Shown in pieces: positions 1 through 7,573 of a stretch of 56,984 nucleotides of DNA. How positions within the stretch are numbered: the stretch's first letter is position 1; each line of letters starts with the position of its first letter. A model generated the notes under the pieces. It was not told the origin of the DNA, ran no database searches, and saw nothing but the letters and a program-made list of their open reading frames with translations. Both the position numbers and the translations under genes were made by a program. Source of the stretch: Chthonomonas calidirosea (GTDB taxonomy: Bacteria > Armatimonadota > Chthonomonadetes > Chthonomonadales > Chthonomonadaceae). The stretch spans positions 1 to 56,984 of the forward strand of contig CAMCUQ010000002.1 of assembly GCA_945878775.1 (NCBI GenBank), in the 5' to 3' direction.

Positions 1-117
1 ATTGGGATGCGCCAAAAGAAGAAAGGCATGAGTTGGTCGCGGAAAGGCAGTCAAACGCTCGCTTCACTCAAAGTCGCAGAACTCAACGGGCAATGGAGAC
101 AACTTTTTGCCGCATAA
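1..117 (+). CDS. IS transposase, C-terminal 38 residues only (cut by window edge)
   Basis: Frame 1 is open from the first base and stops with TAA at 115-117. The peptide carries the segment KKKGMSWSRKGSQTL and then KVAELNGQW, which resembles the extreme C-terminus of UPF0236/ISLre2- or ISKra4-type transposases (a basic stretch, G-M-x-W-S-x-x-G, then L-x-x-L-x-x-x-x-x-N-G-x-W). The start lies outside the window, so completeness cannot be judged. The family is assigned from memory of this terminal motif only. It overlaps tail-to-tail with the small minus-strand ORF ending at 64, so the IS end may have landed in that ORF. Confidence 0.55.
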   Translation: MGMRQKKKGMSWSRKGSQTLASLKVAELNGQWRQLFAA

Positions 118-267
118 AACCATCCCGACTTTTTGGAGAGGAACAAAAAATTTAGGGGCAAAAAATGCTCTCGTTGCCTCATTCCGCAACTCTTGCTTTA
201 CCTCAGACCGAATACGCTCCTCCTGCTCAATTCTCTTACGCATCAGTTCTTCGCTCTCTAGTTCCAT
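64..267 (-). CDS. Small charged hypothetical protein, possibly truncated by an IS
   Basis: Encodes 67 residues. The first 30 are strongly charged and helical (many E, R, K), consistent with a short amphipathic or coiled-coil helix; the rest is not recognisable. The ATG at 267 is preferred because AGGAG sits 7 nt upstream. An in-frame GTG at 297, which overlaps the transaldolase stop codon by one base, lacks such a site. It lies 29 bp downstream of the transaldolase gene on the same strand and is probably cotranscribed with it. The last ~18 codons are antisense to the transposase tail at 1-117, so the C-terminus may not be native. Confidence 0.45.
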   Translation of the reverse strand: MELESEELMRKRIEQEERIRSEVKQELRNEATRAFFAPKFFVPLQKVGMVLCGKKLSPLPVEFCDFE

Positions 268-296
268 TTCACTTCTCCTAGTTTGGAAGTAGCTCA

Positions 297-1550
297 CTAT
301 CCCATCAAGCTACGAATGCGATTGTCTAGCGCGGACTGATCCACAATAAACGACTGCAAAGCCGCTTCCGTCATAAGATCATCGAAAGAGGCGCGTCCTG
401 CCCAGCGTCCCAGATTGGGTATTTTGCCTCCCTTACGAATCTCCTCTTGCTCCTCAACAGTAAAGGCGGTGAAGAGGCGTGTACCACTCGCTCTATCTGC
501 CTCTCGCAAATCATCGCCCGTCAAGGTTGCCCCTCCTCGGTTCGCCAACTCTTGAGCAAACTTCTTGAAGGCATCCTCTATTGTCCAGAGCTTCTCAAAT
601 TCTGCCACGGGCGCACCGGGTACAAAGCTCACAGGGTAGTCTGTGCTGAGTTGGGAATGTATGTCATCGGGTTTATGTCCTTGTGCATAAAACTCGGCGA
701 CGGCTTTGGGAGGAATCGTGTAGACATCAACGCCAGCCAACGAGAGCATCTGCCCTGCACTTCGCATAGAGGCTGCTATCTGGTGGGTTGGGATAGAGGC
801 ATCTGCGCCACGTAGCTCTTGTAGTCCCGCCTGAGAAGCCAGCGTCACCCGCTCCCCCACATTCTTGCCGTCTCCAAATTTATTGTCAGACACCAAAGCA
901 TTGAGGCGCCCCAAGAAGATATTCACATAATTTGGTTTTGAAAGCAGAGCCGCCAGATAGTTCTGCCGTGCCGAAAAGCCGAGGGTATAGTTGATGGGAA
1001 TACCGTCCGCTCTTGCCCGTGCAACGCCACAATACCCCTCTGGTGTCAACGGGATTTTTACGATAAAATGCGTGGGGTTGACCGCAAAGTAGCGTTGGGC
1101 ATAGCGGTGCGTCTTCTCTGTATCATGAGCAATGGAGGGGTGAAGCTCCACACTCACCAGAGAGCCGAATGCAGAGACAAGCCTCAAAGCGATATGGCAA
1201 TTCACCACAAACGCAATATCCATCACCAGATCACTCTCAGAAATCGTGGGTTCCACAGCGCGAACGTGTTTCGCTGTGTCCTGAATGGTCTCATCCATAA
1301 TGCCTGTCTGCACAACCTGATTCGCCAACGTGTTATTGGTCGTCAATGCCGACATCTCTTTGCGCCATAGCCCCGATGCCTCTTCTAAATTACCTGTGTC
1401 CAGCCAAAGTTGCGTTCCCAGTGCGTTCAAACGGCTAAGGCTCGGATCGCTTGTTGGGGTAGGCACACGTGGGGGAATATGGGGCAAAGCACGCGCCAAG
1501 TCCATGAGCAAGCTCTCTTTGGGCGTGGGGTTGGATAGTTGAAAAGACAT
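297..1550 (-). CDS. Transaldolase family protein
   Basis: Predicted cytosolic transaldolase of the non-oxidative pentose phosphate pathway, transferring a dihydroxyacetone unit between sugar phosphates. Visible family motifs: LWLDTGNLEEA near residue 48, the LTTNNTL signature at about 69-75, the Schiff-base lysine in FIVKIP (Lys165) and the following segment NYTLGFS. The protein is 417 aa, longer than the ~215-aa fructose-6-phosphate aldolase type or the 317-370-aa classical types, with about 45 extra N-terminal residues. The ATG has GGAG about 10 nt upstream. Substrate choice within the superfamily cannot be settled from sequence alone. The small ORF at 64-267 follows closely. Confidence 0.85.
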   Translation of the reverse strand: MSFQLSNPTPKESLLMDLARALPHIPPRVPTPTSDPSLSRLNALGTQLWLDTGNLEEASGLWRKEMSALTTNNTLANQVVQTGIMDETIQDTAKHVRAVEPTISESDLVMDIAFVVNCHIALRLVSAFGSLVSVELHPSIAHDTEKTHRYAQRYFAVNPTHFIVKIPLTPEGYCGVARARADGIPINYTLGFSARQNYLAALLSKPNYVNIFLGRLNALVSDNKFGDGKNVGERVTLASQAGLQELRGADASIPTHQIAASMRSAGQMLSLAGVDVYTIPPKAVAEFYAQGHKPDDIHSQLSTDYPVSFVPGAPVAEFEKLWTIEDAFKKFAQELANRGGATLTGDDLREADRASGTRLFTAFTVEEQEEIRKGGKIPNLGRWAGRASFDDLMTEAALQSFIVDQSALDNRIRSLMG

Positions 1551-1636
1551 TGTTGCGATACTCCTCTAAGCAAGGGATACTCTCTCTTTCGGCAAGAAGA
1601 GTGCCGCTTCCTGCTTTAAAGGGCGTAAAACGAGGA

Positions 1637-1668
1637 GACGCCCACTCCAAAGCCGTGGAGTGAGCGTC
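1637..1668. terminator. Hairpin, possible bidirectional terminator
   Basis: A 12-bp stem with one mismatch (1637-1648 with 1657-1668) and an 8-nt loop. It is followed by CTTTTATT on the plus strand and by a weaker T-rich stretch on the minus strand. It lies between the exported ORF ending at 1698 and the start of the transaldolase gene, so it could end transcription of the former. Confidence 0.45.
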
Positions 1669-1697
1669 CTTTTATTGTGGTCAAGAGGTCAAGAGGG

Positions 1698-1964
1698 TTA
1701 GAAGAGGCGGTCTCTATAGTGGAACTGGGCAGCAAGACCCTTTCCAGAAAGACCACCTATAAGCAGGGCATTACTCAACCCCGGCTCGGGCGTTCGTACA
1801 GTGCTAGAGGCATCAGAACCTCTAACGCCTGTGAAATCCAAGATAAGACCAACGGTATCGCGAAAAAAAGGTATCGGCAGAGAGAGTGATGCTGAAGCAG
1901 TCAAATACGAAGCAGGCGAGGCACATAGCACGAGTGCAACGGTGCGAAGATATAGAAGCCTCAT
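1698..1964 (-). CDS. Short exported protein with PEP-CTERM-like tail
   Basis: Encodes 88 residues. A signal peptide is plausible (MRLLYLR, then hydrophobic VALVLCASPAS up to about residue 25). Near the C-terminus the segment TPEPGLSNALLIGGLSGKG, followed by a short basic end (HYRDRLF), resembles a PEP-CTERM sorting signal: Pro-Glu-Pro, hydrophobic G/L-rich helix, basic tail. Only about 30 residues separate the two signals, so the gene may be an internally deleted remnant of a longer surface protein. An AGAAG stretch lies 5 nt before the ATG at 1964. The helix is less hydrophobic than usual and no exosortase is in view. Confidence 0.4.
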   Translation of the reverse strand: MRLLYLRTVALVLCASPASYLTASASLSLPIPFFRDTVGLILDFTGVRGSDASSTVRTPEPGLSNALLIGGLSGKGLAAQFHYRDRLF

Positions 1965-2233
1965 GGCATCTTCTCTTTCTATACAGGTCATCATGAACCT
2001 GAGAAATATCCGAACCTCTGTTCGAATTACGGGGATACACAAGTATAATTATGGTGTTTCTGCGCCCCAAACACAGGGTAATTTTGCAAAACAGGTAGTT
2101 GTTACAGGCGGGTATTGAGAATCGTGATCAGGAGCGAGCACAAGAAGGATTTTTGAAACCTGTGGCGAAATACGTCGGTAGAGAATAGTGTCTGAAAAGA
2201 CGTGGTTTCTTCATTTTAGAAACGGAGAGTAAC
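1965..2233. other. Intergenic region upstream of ybaB
   Basis: Together with the stretch 1551-1697 this is most of a 680-bp gap holding only the short exported ORF. No RNA gene or convincing promoter pair was found. Short ORFs on either strand have no recognisable protein features. Confidence 0.4.
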
Positions 2234-2584
2234 ATGGCACGATTTGGTGGTATGCCGGGTGGATTTGACATAAACAAATTGATGAAGCAGGCGCAGAAGA
2301 TGCAGGAGGATGCCGCAAAGCTTCAACAAGATATGCAGGCGGCACGCTTCGAAGGTGATGCAGGCAGTGGTATGGTACGCGCCGTAGTGAATGGACACGG
2401 GCATCTTGTCTCGATCAAGATCAACCCTGCCCTCTGCACCCCAGAAGATGTGGAGTTGGTAGAAGACCTCGTGATCACCGCGACCAAAGCAGCAACAGAT
2501 AGAGCGACCCAAGAGCAAGAGAAGGGTATGGAGAAAATCACGGGAACACTGGACGGGCTGAACCTTCCTCCCGGTCTCATTTAG
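2234..2584 (+). CDS. ybaB: YbaB/EbfC family nucleoid-associated protein
   Basis: A 116-aa protein of the YbaB/EbfC family, small dimeric DNA-binding proteins usually encoded beside dnaX or recR. The N-terminus (MARFGGMPGGFDINKLMKQA) and the helix rich in Lys, Gln and Met at residues 15-40 are typical, as is the central GMVRAVVNGHGHLVSIKI sheet segment and the C-terminal P-P-G tail. GGAG precedes the ATG at a good distance. Unlike in many genomes, dnaX and recR are not adjacent here; the gene stands alone and faces the UDG gene across a shared terminator. Confidence 0.92.
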   Translation: MARFGGMPGGFDINKLMKQAQKMQEDAAKLQQDMQAARFEGDAGSGMVRAVVNGHGHLVSIKINPALCTPEDVELVEDLVITATKAATDRATQEQEKGMEKITGTLDGLNLPPGLI

Positions 2585-2611
2585 CCCCCTCTTCCAAATC
2601 GCAAATACCAG

Positions 2612-2645
2612 AGAGCCTCAAAAAAGTGTCGTCTTTTGAGGCTCT
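2612..2645. terminator. Bidirectional terminator between ybaB and the UDG gene
   Basis: A perfect 12-bp stem (2612-2623 with 2634-2645) rich in A/T at its apex, followed by TTCTTT on the plus strand and preceded by A-rich sequence for the other direction. It includes the UDG stop codon at 2618-2620. Confidence 0.75.
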
Positions 2646-3274
2646 TTCTTTGCTTGAATCACCTTCTTACGTGCTTCTTCAATATCGCGCACGAGTTCGC
2701 GCCTTGCGGTTTCATACGCCTCACCCTCCAATCGCAGAATATAGGCAGGATGCCAAGACGCCATAGCAAACCTCGCATACTTCGACTCGTACCAAATGCC
2801 CCGTTCCGAAGTCATACGAAAATTGCGGTGAATAATCGCATTGGCAGAAGGAGAGCCCAAACAAAGAATAACGGCGGGTTGCATGATCTGTAACGTCTGC
2901 TCAAGCCAAGGCTGACACGCCTTGACCTCCTCTTGCGTCGGAGGGCGGTTTTGCAACCGCCCCGACTGATAGACGCAGGCACGGCACCGGATCACATTGC
3001 AAATATAGATGTGCTTGCGGGTAATGCCTTGTTCCCGCAAGCACTCATCCAGTAACACGCCCGACTTCCCAACGAAAGGCATCCCCGTCGCGTCCTCGTT
3101 CTGTCCGGGTCCCTCCCCAATCAGAACCAGAGGAGCCTCTGGATTTCCAACTCCAAAAACGACGCGATTGCGAGTCTTAGCGAGTCCACAGGCTTGGCAC
3201 TCCTTCGCCCGTGCCTCCAACTCTCCCAAGCGTTCGGTTTTGGAACGGGAGTCCCCTTCCGCAAAAAGGTCCAT
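2618..3274 (-). CDS. Uracil-DNA glycosylase, family 4 (iron-sulfur type)
   Basis: A 218-aa base-excision repair enzyme that removes uracil from DNA. Motif 1 is GEGPGQNED at residues 53-61 and motif 2 is SWHPAYILR with the catalytic-site His175. Cys26 and Cys29, plus cysteines among 92-100 and 120, supply candidate ligands for the 4Fe-4S cluster of this family; the spacing between the last two ligands is longer than in well-known members. The ATG at 3274 overlaps the stop codon of the upstream R3H ATPase gene (TAATG), so the two are translationally coupled. Confidence 0.9.
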   Translation of the reverse strand: MDLFAEGDSRSKTERLGELEARAKECQACGLAKTRNRVVFGVGNPEAPLVLIGEGPGQNEDATGMPFVGKSGVLLDECLREQGITRKHIYICNVIRCRACVYQSGRLQNRPPTQEEVKACQPWLEQTLQIMQPAVILCLGSPSANAIIHRNFRMTSERGIWYESKYARFAMASWHPAYILRLEGEAYETARRELVRDIEEARKKVIQAKKEPQKTTLF

Positions 3275-5040
3275 TACACCGATGCCCCCACCGGAAGTAT
3301 CCGAACACGGCGATAGGGTTCTACTCCCACACTTTCGGAGAAGAGCTGAGACCGCTCTACCAACTGGTGTTGAAGCCGACGGGTATAGGAGTTTGCAGGA
3401 GTGAGTTCCAGAGGAGTCTGATTTTTGATCACCGTATCAATGGCATCTTGTGCCTCCTCAAGAGCTGTTTCTAGCTCCTTATCCGTGCCTCCCTCCGAAG
3501 GTGACATTCCAAAAATGTCTCGCACGCTGTCTGCAATCTGGGCATAAGTATTGCTACGTAGCACATAGGTGGGAATATGGCGTTTTGCCGCCTCTCGTAT
3601 CTTGCCCGGCTCCCGTTGATAGGTCGCCTTCAGTGCCATGACAACATCTGCCTCCGCCACATCTCGCGCCACCAAAGCATGGACTTTAAGCTCCGCTATT
3701 GCCCTGTCAAGACGACTACGACTGACCCCATAGGGAAAAACACGGATGAGTCCCGATGCCCCTTTCGTTCCTTTTGGCTTGATAGGAAACTGGGACATGT
3801 CCTGCTCTGGCTGCTTTGCCGCTTCTCCATTGGCAGAGTTCAAGTTCGTAGAGAGAGGCTCACGCGTGGGACGCTCTGCTCTCCCGTGGCGCACCACAGC
3901 GTTCGTATCAATGATCTCTCGTATAGTTGGGGTTCGAGCAGACTCGTTAGCAACCACTTGAATCTCTCCTTCGGAGGTTCGGAGTCGAATCTCCGGCTGT
4001 CCCTGCAAGCCTCTTAGGAGTCTATCCACCGTTCGCTCAACATTGTGATGGATCGCCAACTGATCCACATCAATGATCTCAATAATTACATCGAACGTGG
4101 GCGGTGCCTTGCGCTCAAGAACGGTCTTCTGGGTTCCCCGTCGTTTTGCCTCATCATCCGAGAGTGTGACGGCATGAATTCCTCCCACGAGGTCGGAGAG
4201 AGTGGGGTTCATCATCAAGTTATCCAGAGTGTTCCCGTGCGCCGTCCCGATCAGCTGCACTCCTCTCTCTGCGATGGTGCGTGCCGCAAAAGCCTCTTGC
4301 TCTGTGCCTATCTCATCAATAACAATGACCTCAGGCATGTGGTTTTCAACGGCTTCTATCATTACCGAGTGCTGATCTTCCGGGTTTGCCACCTGCATTC
4401 TCCGCGCCCTACCAATGGCGGGATGCGGGATGTCTCCATCTCCAGCGATCTCGTTACTGGTATCGACGATAATGACTCGCTTTCGCAGTTGCCCTGAAAG
4501 GATACGTGCCATTTCGCGCAGTTTGGTGGTCTTGCCACGCCCCGGTCTGCCCAGCATGAGAATGCTCTTTCCGCTTTCCACCACATCTTGGATAATGTCG
4601 ATGGTTCCATAGACGGCGCGTCCTATACGACAGGTCAAACCCACAACTTTATTCGAGCGGCTACGAATTGCGGAGATACGGTGCAGAGTGCGCTCTATCC
4701 CTGCACGGTTATCTTTTCCAAATACCCCGATGTGCTGCACCACAAAGTCGATGTCTTCGGCAAGGATAGCCTCAGTGCCAAGATCAACAACACGGTCGGC
4801 AAAACGTGCCTCTGGAATGCGCCCAAGGTCGAGGACGATCTCAAAGAGTCCCTCCAAGGGCTGATACGGCTCCAATTTCGCGAGGAGCGAGGGAGGCAGT
4901 ACCGCCAAAAGTTCATCCAGATTATCTGTAATGTGCTGTTGATGTGCAGCAAGAGGGGGTTGCACAAAAGGTTCGTTTGGAAAGGCTGAGTTGGTGAGAG
5001 TTTCCTCTTGCGAGGAGGTTGAGGTAGTTAGGTTGGTCAT
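3274..5040 (-). CDS. R3H-domain P-loop ATPase (SpoIIIAA/Ycf45-like)
   Basis: A 588-aa ATPase. The Walker A motif GRPGRGKT is at about 164-171 and Walker B (VIVIDEIG) at about 238-245, in the arrangement of SpoIIIAA/secretion-type ATPases. The C-terminal ~60 residues hold an R3H single-strand nucleic-acid-binding motif (YTRRLQHQL). Such proteins are known as Ycf45-like in cyanobacteria and plastids; their role is not established. The ATG at 5040 (MTNLTT) is chosen because longer starts (TTG at 5130) add a basic stretch without family character, although its AGGAG lies rather far upstream (16 nt). Coupled to UDG by a TAATG overlap, which suggests a DNA-related role. Confidence 0.82.
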   Translation of the reverse strand: MTNLTTSTSSQEETLTNSAFPNEPFVQPPLAAHQQHITDNLDELLAVLPPSLLAKLEPYQPLEGLFEIVLDLGRIPEARFADRVVDLGTEAILAEDIDFVVQHIGVFGKDNRAGIERTLHRISAIRSRSNKVVGLTCRIGRAVYGTIDIIQDVVESGKSILMLGRPGRGKTTKLREMARILSGQLRKRVIIVDTSNEIAGDGDIPHPAIGRARRMQVANPEDQHSVMIEAVENHMPEVIVIDEIGTEQEAFAARTIAERGVQLIGTAHGNTLDNLMMNPTLSDLVGGIHAVTLSDDEAKRRGTQKTVLERKAPPTFDVIIEIIDVDQLAIHHNVERTVDRLLRGLQGQPEIRLRTSEGEIQVVANESARTPTIREIIDTNAVVRHGRAERPTREPLSTNLNSANGEAAKQPEQDMSQFPIKPKGTKGASGLIRVFPYGVSRSRLDRAIAELKVHALVARDVAEADVVMALKATYQREPGKIREAAKRHIPTYVLRSNTYAQIADSVRDIFGMSPSEGGTDKELETALEEAQDAIDTVIKNQTPLELTPANSYTRRLQHQLVERSQLFSESVGVEPYRRVRILPVGASV

Positions 5041-5255
5041 AGTGCCTGTTGTGCGGCTCCTCTTGCAGGGAGTCTCCGTGGCACTTTCCCTCACGAGGGA
5101 GGGGCGTTGAACCACTGTTTTGCCCTGCAAATGTCCGCGAGTGCTAGATTAGAGTTTTTGGGGCTCCGGCTTGTGGCGCGGAGACAAAGTTGCCATCATT
5201 GGCGGAAAGGACAGCAGACAATGTCCTAGAACTATCTGCGTCACGAAGCACTTCT

Positions 5256-5264
5256 ATTGTATCA
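5256..5264 (-). promoter_or_regulatory. Extended -10-like element for the R3H ATPase operon
   Basis: On the minus strand the bases read TGATACAAT, matching an extended -10 (TG-N-TANAAT). There is no good -35 at normal spacing, and the leader to the ATG at 5040 would be about 210 nt. Confidence 0.3.
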
Positions 5265-5340
5265 GACCCCAAATCTCAAGGAAAAGTTTCGCGGGATATA
5301 GGCTTTTTCCTGCCTAGTCTCCCTAGATATAGTCATTTTA

Positions 5341-5364
5341 TTTGAATTTTAACAAAAATTCAAA
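5341..5364. repeat. Perfect 10-bp AT-rich palindrome
   Basis: TTTGAATTTT and its exact reverse complement are separated by AACA, about 80 bp upstream of the TAAAAT box of the PRC/CBS gene. It could be an operator for a dimeric regulator or a weak hairpin; no T-run follows. Confidence 0.45.
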
Positions 5365-5445
5365 CGGTTTGACCCTCCCTTATCACTATCGCCTTGAGTT
5401 CTGCTCTTGCTAAAGGAACTACTCCGCGAAGTCGAAGAGTTGTGG

Positions 5446-5451
5446 TAAAAT
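5446..5451 (+). promoter_or_regulatory. TAAAAT -10 box of the PRC/CBS gene
   Basis: GGTAAAATAGAG, identical over 12 bases to the box upstream of tyrS. It ends 8 nt before an in-frame ATG at 5460 and 65 nt before the ATG at 5517. No TTGACA-like -35 is visible. Confidence 0.45.
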
Positions 5452-5516
5452 AGAGTCGAATGTGGCAAAGGCACAAATCGCAGGTATCGCCAGAAATCAC
5501 CTCAAGAAAGCCCGGT

Positions 5517-6833
5517 ATGAAGTACCTTACCCAACTCATTGGAAAACCTGTTTTGAACACGAACGGAACCACGCTTGGCAAAGTAGTAGACGTCATTGCT
5601 TTGCTCAGTGAGCGGTTTCCCAATCTTGCTGCCGTGCAGGTTCACACACGCGAAGGCGATCTCTACGTCCCCTTTGCACAGTTGGAATTTGAGGACGACC
5701 CCGACGGTCCACAAGGGGTAGGCAACCTCCAGAGCGATCTGCGTTTGCAGGTTCCCATGTTAGAGATACAGCACTATTCCGCTCCAGAGCAATCGATCTA
5801 CCTGCGGAAAGATGTTCTGGACAAACAGATCGTGGATGTTCACGATTTTCGTGTCGTGCGGGTCAATGATGTTCGCCTCGCCGAGTGTGGCGATGGATAT
5901 TGCGTAGTGGGAGTTGATGCCAGTCTCCGCGCCATGTTGCGCCGTTTGGGAGGGAGATTCAGCAAGCCCCTAGAGTCGTTGGCGAAGCTTCTAAGACTCC
6001 CTTTGCGCTCCAACCTAATTGGGTGGGATGATATGCAGGCTTTGGAGCCGGGAACAGGAGACGGACGCATTCGGCTGAAGGTTTCCCATGATAAAATTGG
6101 GCGCTTGCACCCTGCCGACATTGCCGAGATCGTAACGCAACTGAGTCCCCAACAACGCGCCGAAGTGTTTGAATCTTTGGATACCGAGACAGTGGCGGAG
6201 GCACTTGCAGAGGTTGAGACCGAAATGCAGGTTGAGATTCTCCACCAACTCGATATTGAGATGGCAAGCGACATTCTCGCGCAAATGGAGCCAGACGATG
6301 TTGCAGACGTTTTGGACGACATGACCGAAGCGCAAAGCGACGCCTTTTTGGAGCAAATGGAGCCGGCGGAGGCAGAGGCTATCAATCGCCTACTCGCCTA
6401 CGACGACGACACTGCGGGAGGGCTAATGACGCCCGAGTTTGTCGCTATTCCCGCCGACCTCACTTGTGAACAGACCATTCAGCGTCTTCGTGAGCTTGCC
6501 CCCCGTGCCGAGATGATCTACTACGTCTATGTTGCAGATGAAGATGATCGCTTGGTAGGCGTGCTCAGTTTGCGCGACCTCGTGGTCGCACCTCCCGTGA
6601 CTGCCATCCAAAGCATTATGGTTCACAATGTCATTCGGGTCTATGCCGACGATCATGCCGACGAGGTTGCACAAATGATCGGACGTTATAACCTGCTTGC
6701 CGTCCCTGTTGTGGATGAAGAGGAACGGCTTCTGGGCATTATTACTGTGGATGACACTATCGAACGCCTCCTGCCTCAAGACCGAAGGCGTCGCCTTCCC
6801 TCCCTCTCCCAACGCGAAACCGACGACAACTAA
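5517..6833 (+). CDS. PRC-barrel / MgtE N-terminal / CBS-pair protein
   Basis: A 438-aa soluble protein. It has two PRC-barrel-like segments (about 1-75 and 95-150), a helical MgtE N-terminal domain with repeated L-x-x-x-E and Q-x-x-x-x-E patterns (about 205-310), then a pair of CBS modules to about 425. It lacks the five membrane helices of a true MgtE magnesium channel, so it is a regulatory or sensor version, perhaps acting on a transporter encoded elsewhere. The start is uncertain: ATG at 5517 places PRC-barrel sequence at the N-terminus, while the in-frame ATG at 5460 sits 8 nt after a TAAAAT box and could be read from a leaderless transcript. Confidence 0.85.
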   Translation: MKYLTQLIGKPVLNTNGTTLGKVVDVIALLSERFPNLAAVQVHTREGDLYVPFAQLEFEDDPDGPQGVGNLQSDLRLQVPMLEIQHYSAPEQSIYLRKDVLDKQIVDVHDFRVVRVNDVRLAECGDGYCVVGVDASLRAMLRRLGGRFSKPLESLAKLLRLPLRSNLIGWDDMQALEPGTGDGRIRLKVSHDKIGRLHPADIAEIVTQLSPQQRAEVFESLDTETVAEALAEVETEMQVEILHQLDIEMASDILAQMEPDDVADVLDDMTEAQSDAFLEQMEPAEAEAINRLLAYDDDTAGGLMTPEFVAIPADLTCEQTIQRLRELAPRAEMIYYVYVADEDDRLVGVLSLRDLVVAPPVTAIQSIMVHNVIRVYADDHADEVAQMIGRYNLLAVPVVDEEERLLGIITVDDTIERLLPQDRRRRLPSLSQRETDDN

Positions 6834-6944
6834 CAGCCAGCAGAATCGCTCGAATTCGGGCGATTTTCGCCTCCCTCTCTAGGGATTCTTCTCGCCTGCA
6901 CCGATAATCTCACCAATCCCAAACTTTTCTCTTTGGAGTAGACC

Positions 6945-7520
6945 ATGCAGGCATTCCTTCCTGAGCCGCCGCCTGAGCTAAAACGAGTCCGACTAGACTC
7001 GTTAATGCCGACAGATTCCGAAACAGGCGCAGTAACTGAAGAGGCTCTGAAGTCGTACCTCACCATCTCAATAGAGATGATGCAGCGCACGAATGGAACT
7101 CTTGCCTTGAGCCTTGTTTCGCTAGACGATTCTCCTCTACTCCGCTTTCTTGGCATGGATGGGTCTCAATCCGTTTGTGAAAGCCTCGTTCAATACCTCC
7201 AACAAGAGAGTCGCCCGTATGATGTCGTCGGTCGTTTGAGTTACAAGGGAGCGATGAATTTCCCCGTTCTCGCGGTGGTCTCTCCCCTCTGCGATGAAGA
7301 GCAAGCCACTGCCTTAGCACAGCGGCTTTGCGATCACATGAGATACATTCATCGCACCCAAGAGCAGGCATGGCTTTCTCTGAGTATCGGCATTGCGGCT
7401 TCCCACTGGACAACACAATCGCCCCAAAACCTCTTGGACTATGCAGAGTTTTCTCGTCAGCATGCCCAACAGCACGGGGGAGGGCAGATCGTTCGCTACT
7501 CACAATGCCAATCGGGCTAA
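6945..7520 (+). CDS. Degenerate GGDEF-domain protein
   Basis: A 191-aa protein whose residues from about 40 to 185 follow the GGDEF (diguanylate cyclase) fold: the segment YDVVGRL precedes the place of the active-site loop, and LSLSIGIAAS matches the conserved strand near the C-terminus. The GGDEF signature itself is replaced (SYKGAMNF), and the usual metal-binding Asp and the A-D-x-A-L-Y motif are also altered, so catalytic activity is unlikely. It may bind nucleotide or act as a structural partner. GGAG lies 6 nt before the ATG. It lies 53 bp upstream of an HD-GYP response regulator, which supports a c-di-GMP role. Confidence 0.7.
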   Translation: MQAFLPEPPPELKRVRLDSLMPTDSETGAVTEEALKSYLTISIEMMQRTNGTLALSLVSLDDSPLLRFLGMDGSQSVCESLVQYLQQESRPYDVVGRLSYKGAMNFPVLAVVSPLCDEEQATALAQRLCDHMRYIHRTQEQAWLSLSIGIAASHWTTQSPQNLLDYAEFSRQHAQQHGGGQIVRYSQCQSG

Positions 7521-7573
7521 AGTTTGCTCACTCGCGCATAGGATTGCGCTCCGTAATCACAGGGATGTACCTA

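Larger units (their letters stand above)
5041..5516. other. Divergent intergenic region with promoter-like boxes and a palindrome
   Basis: Separates the minus-strand R3H ATPase operon from the plus-strand PRC/CBS gene. It holds an extended -10-like box for the minus strand (5256-5264), a perfect 10-bp palindrome (5341-5364) and a TAAAAT box at 5446-5451 for the plus strand. No RNA gene was recognised. Confidence 0.5.

Noticed and set aside
297-299. GTG start of the small ORF overlapping the transaldolase stop
   Set aside because: The ATG at 267 has a far better ribosome site.
5840-6385. 181-codon Ser-rich minus-strand ORF inside the PRC/CBS gene
   Set aside because: Low-complexity antisense shadow of the MgtE_N/CBS coding region.
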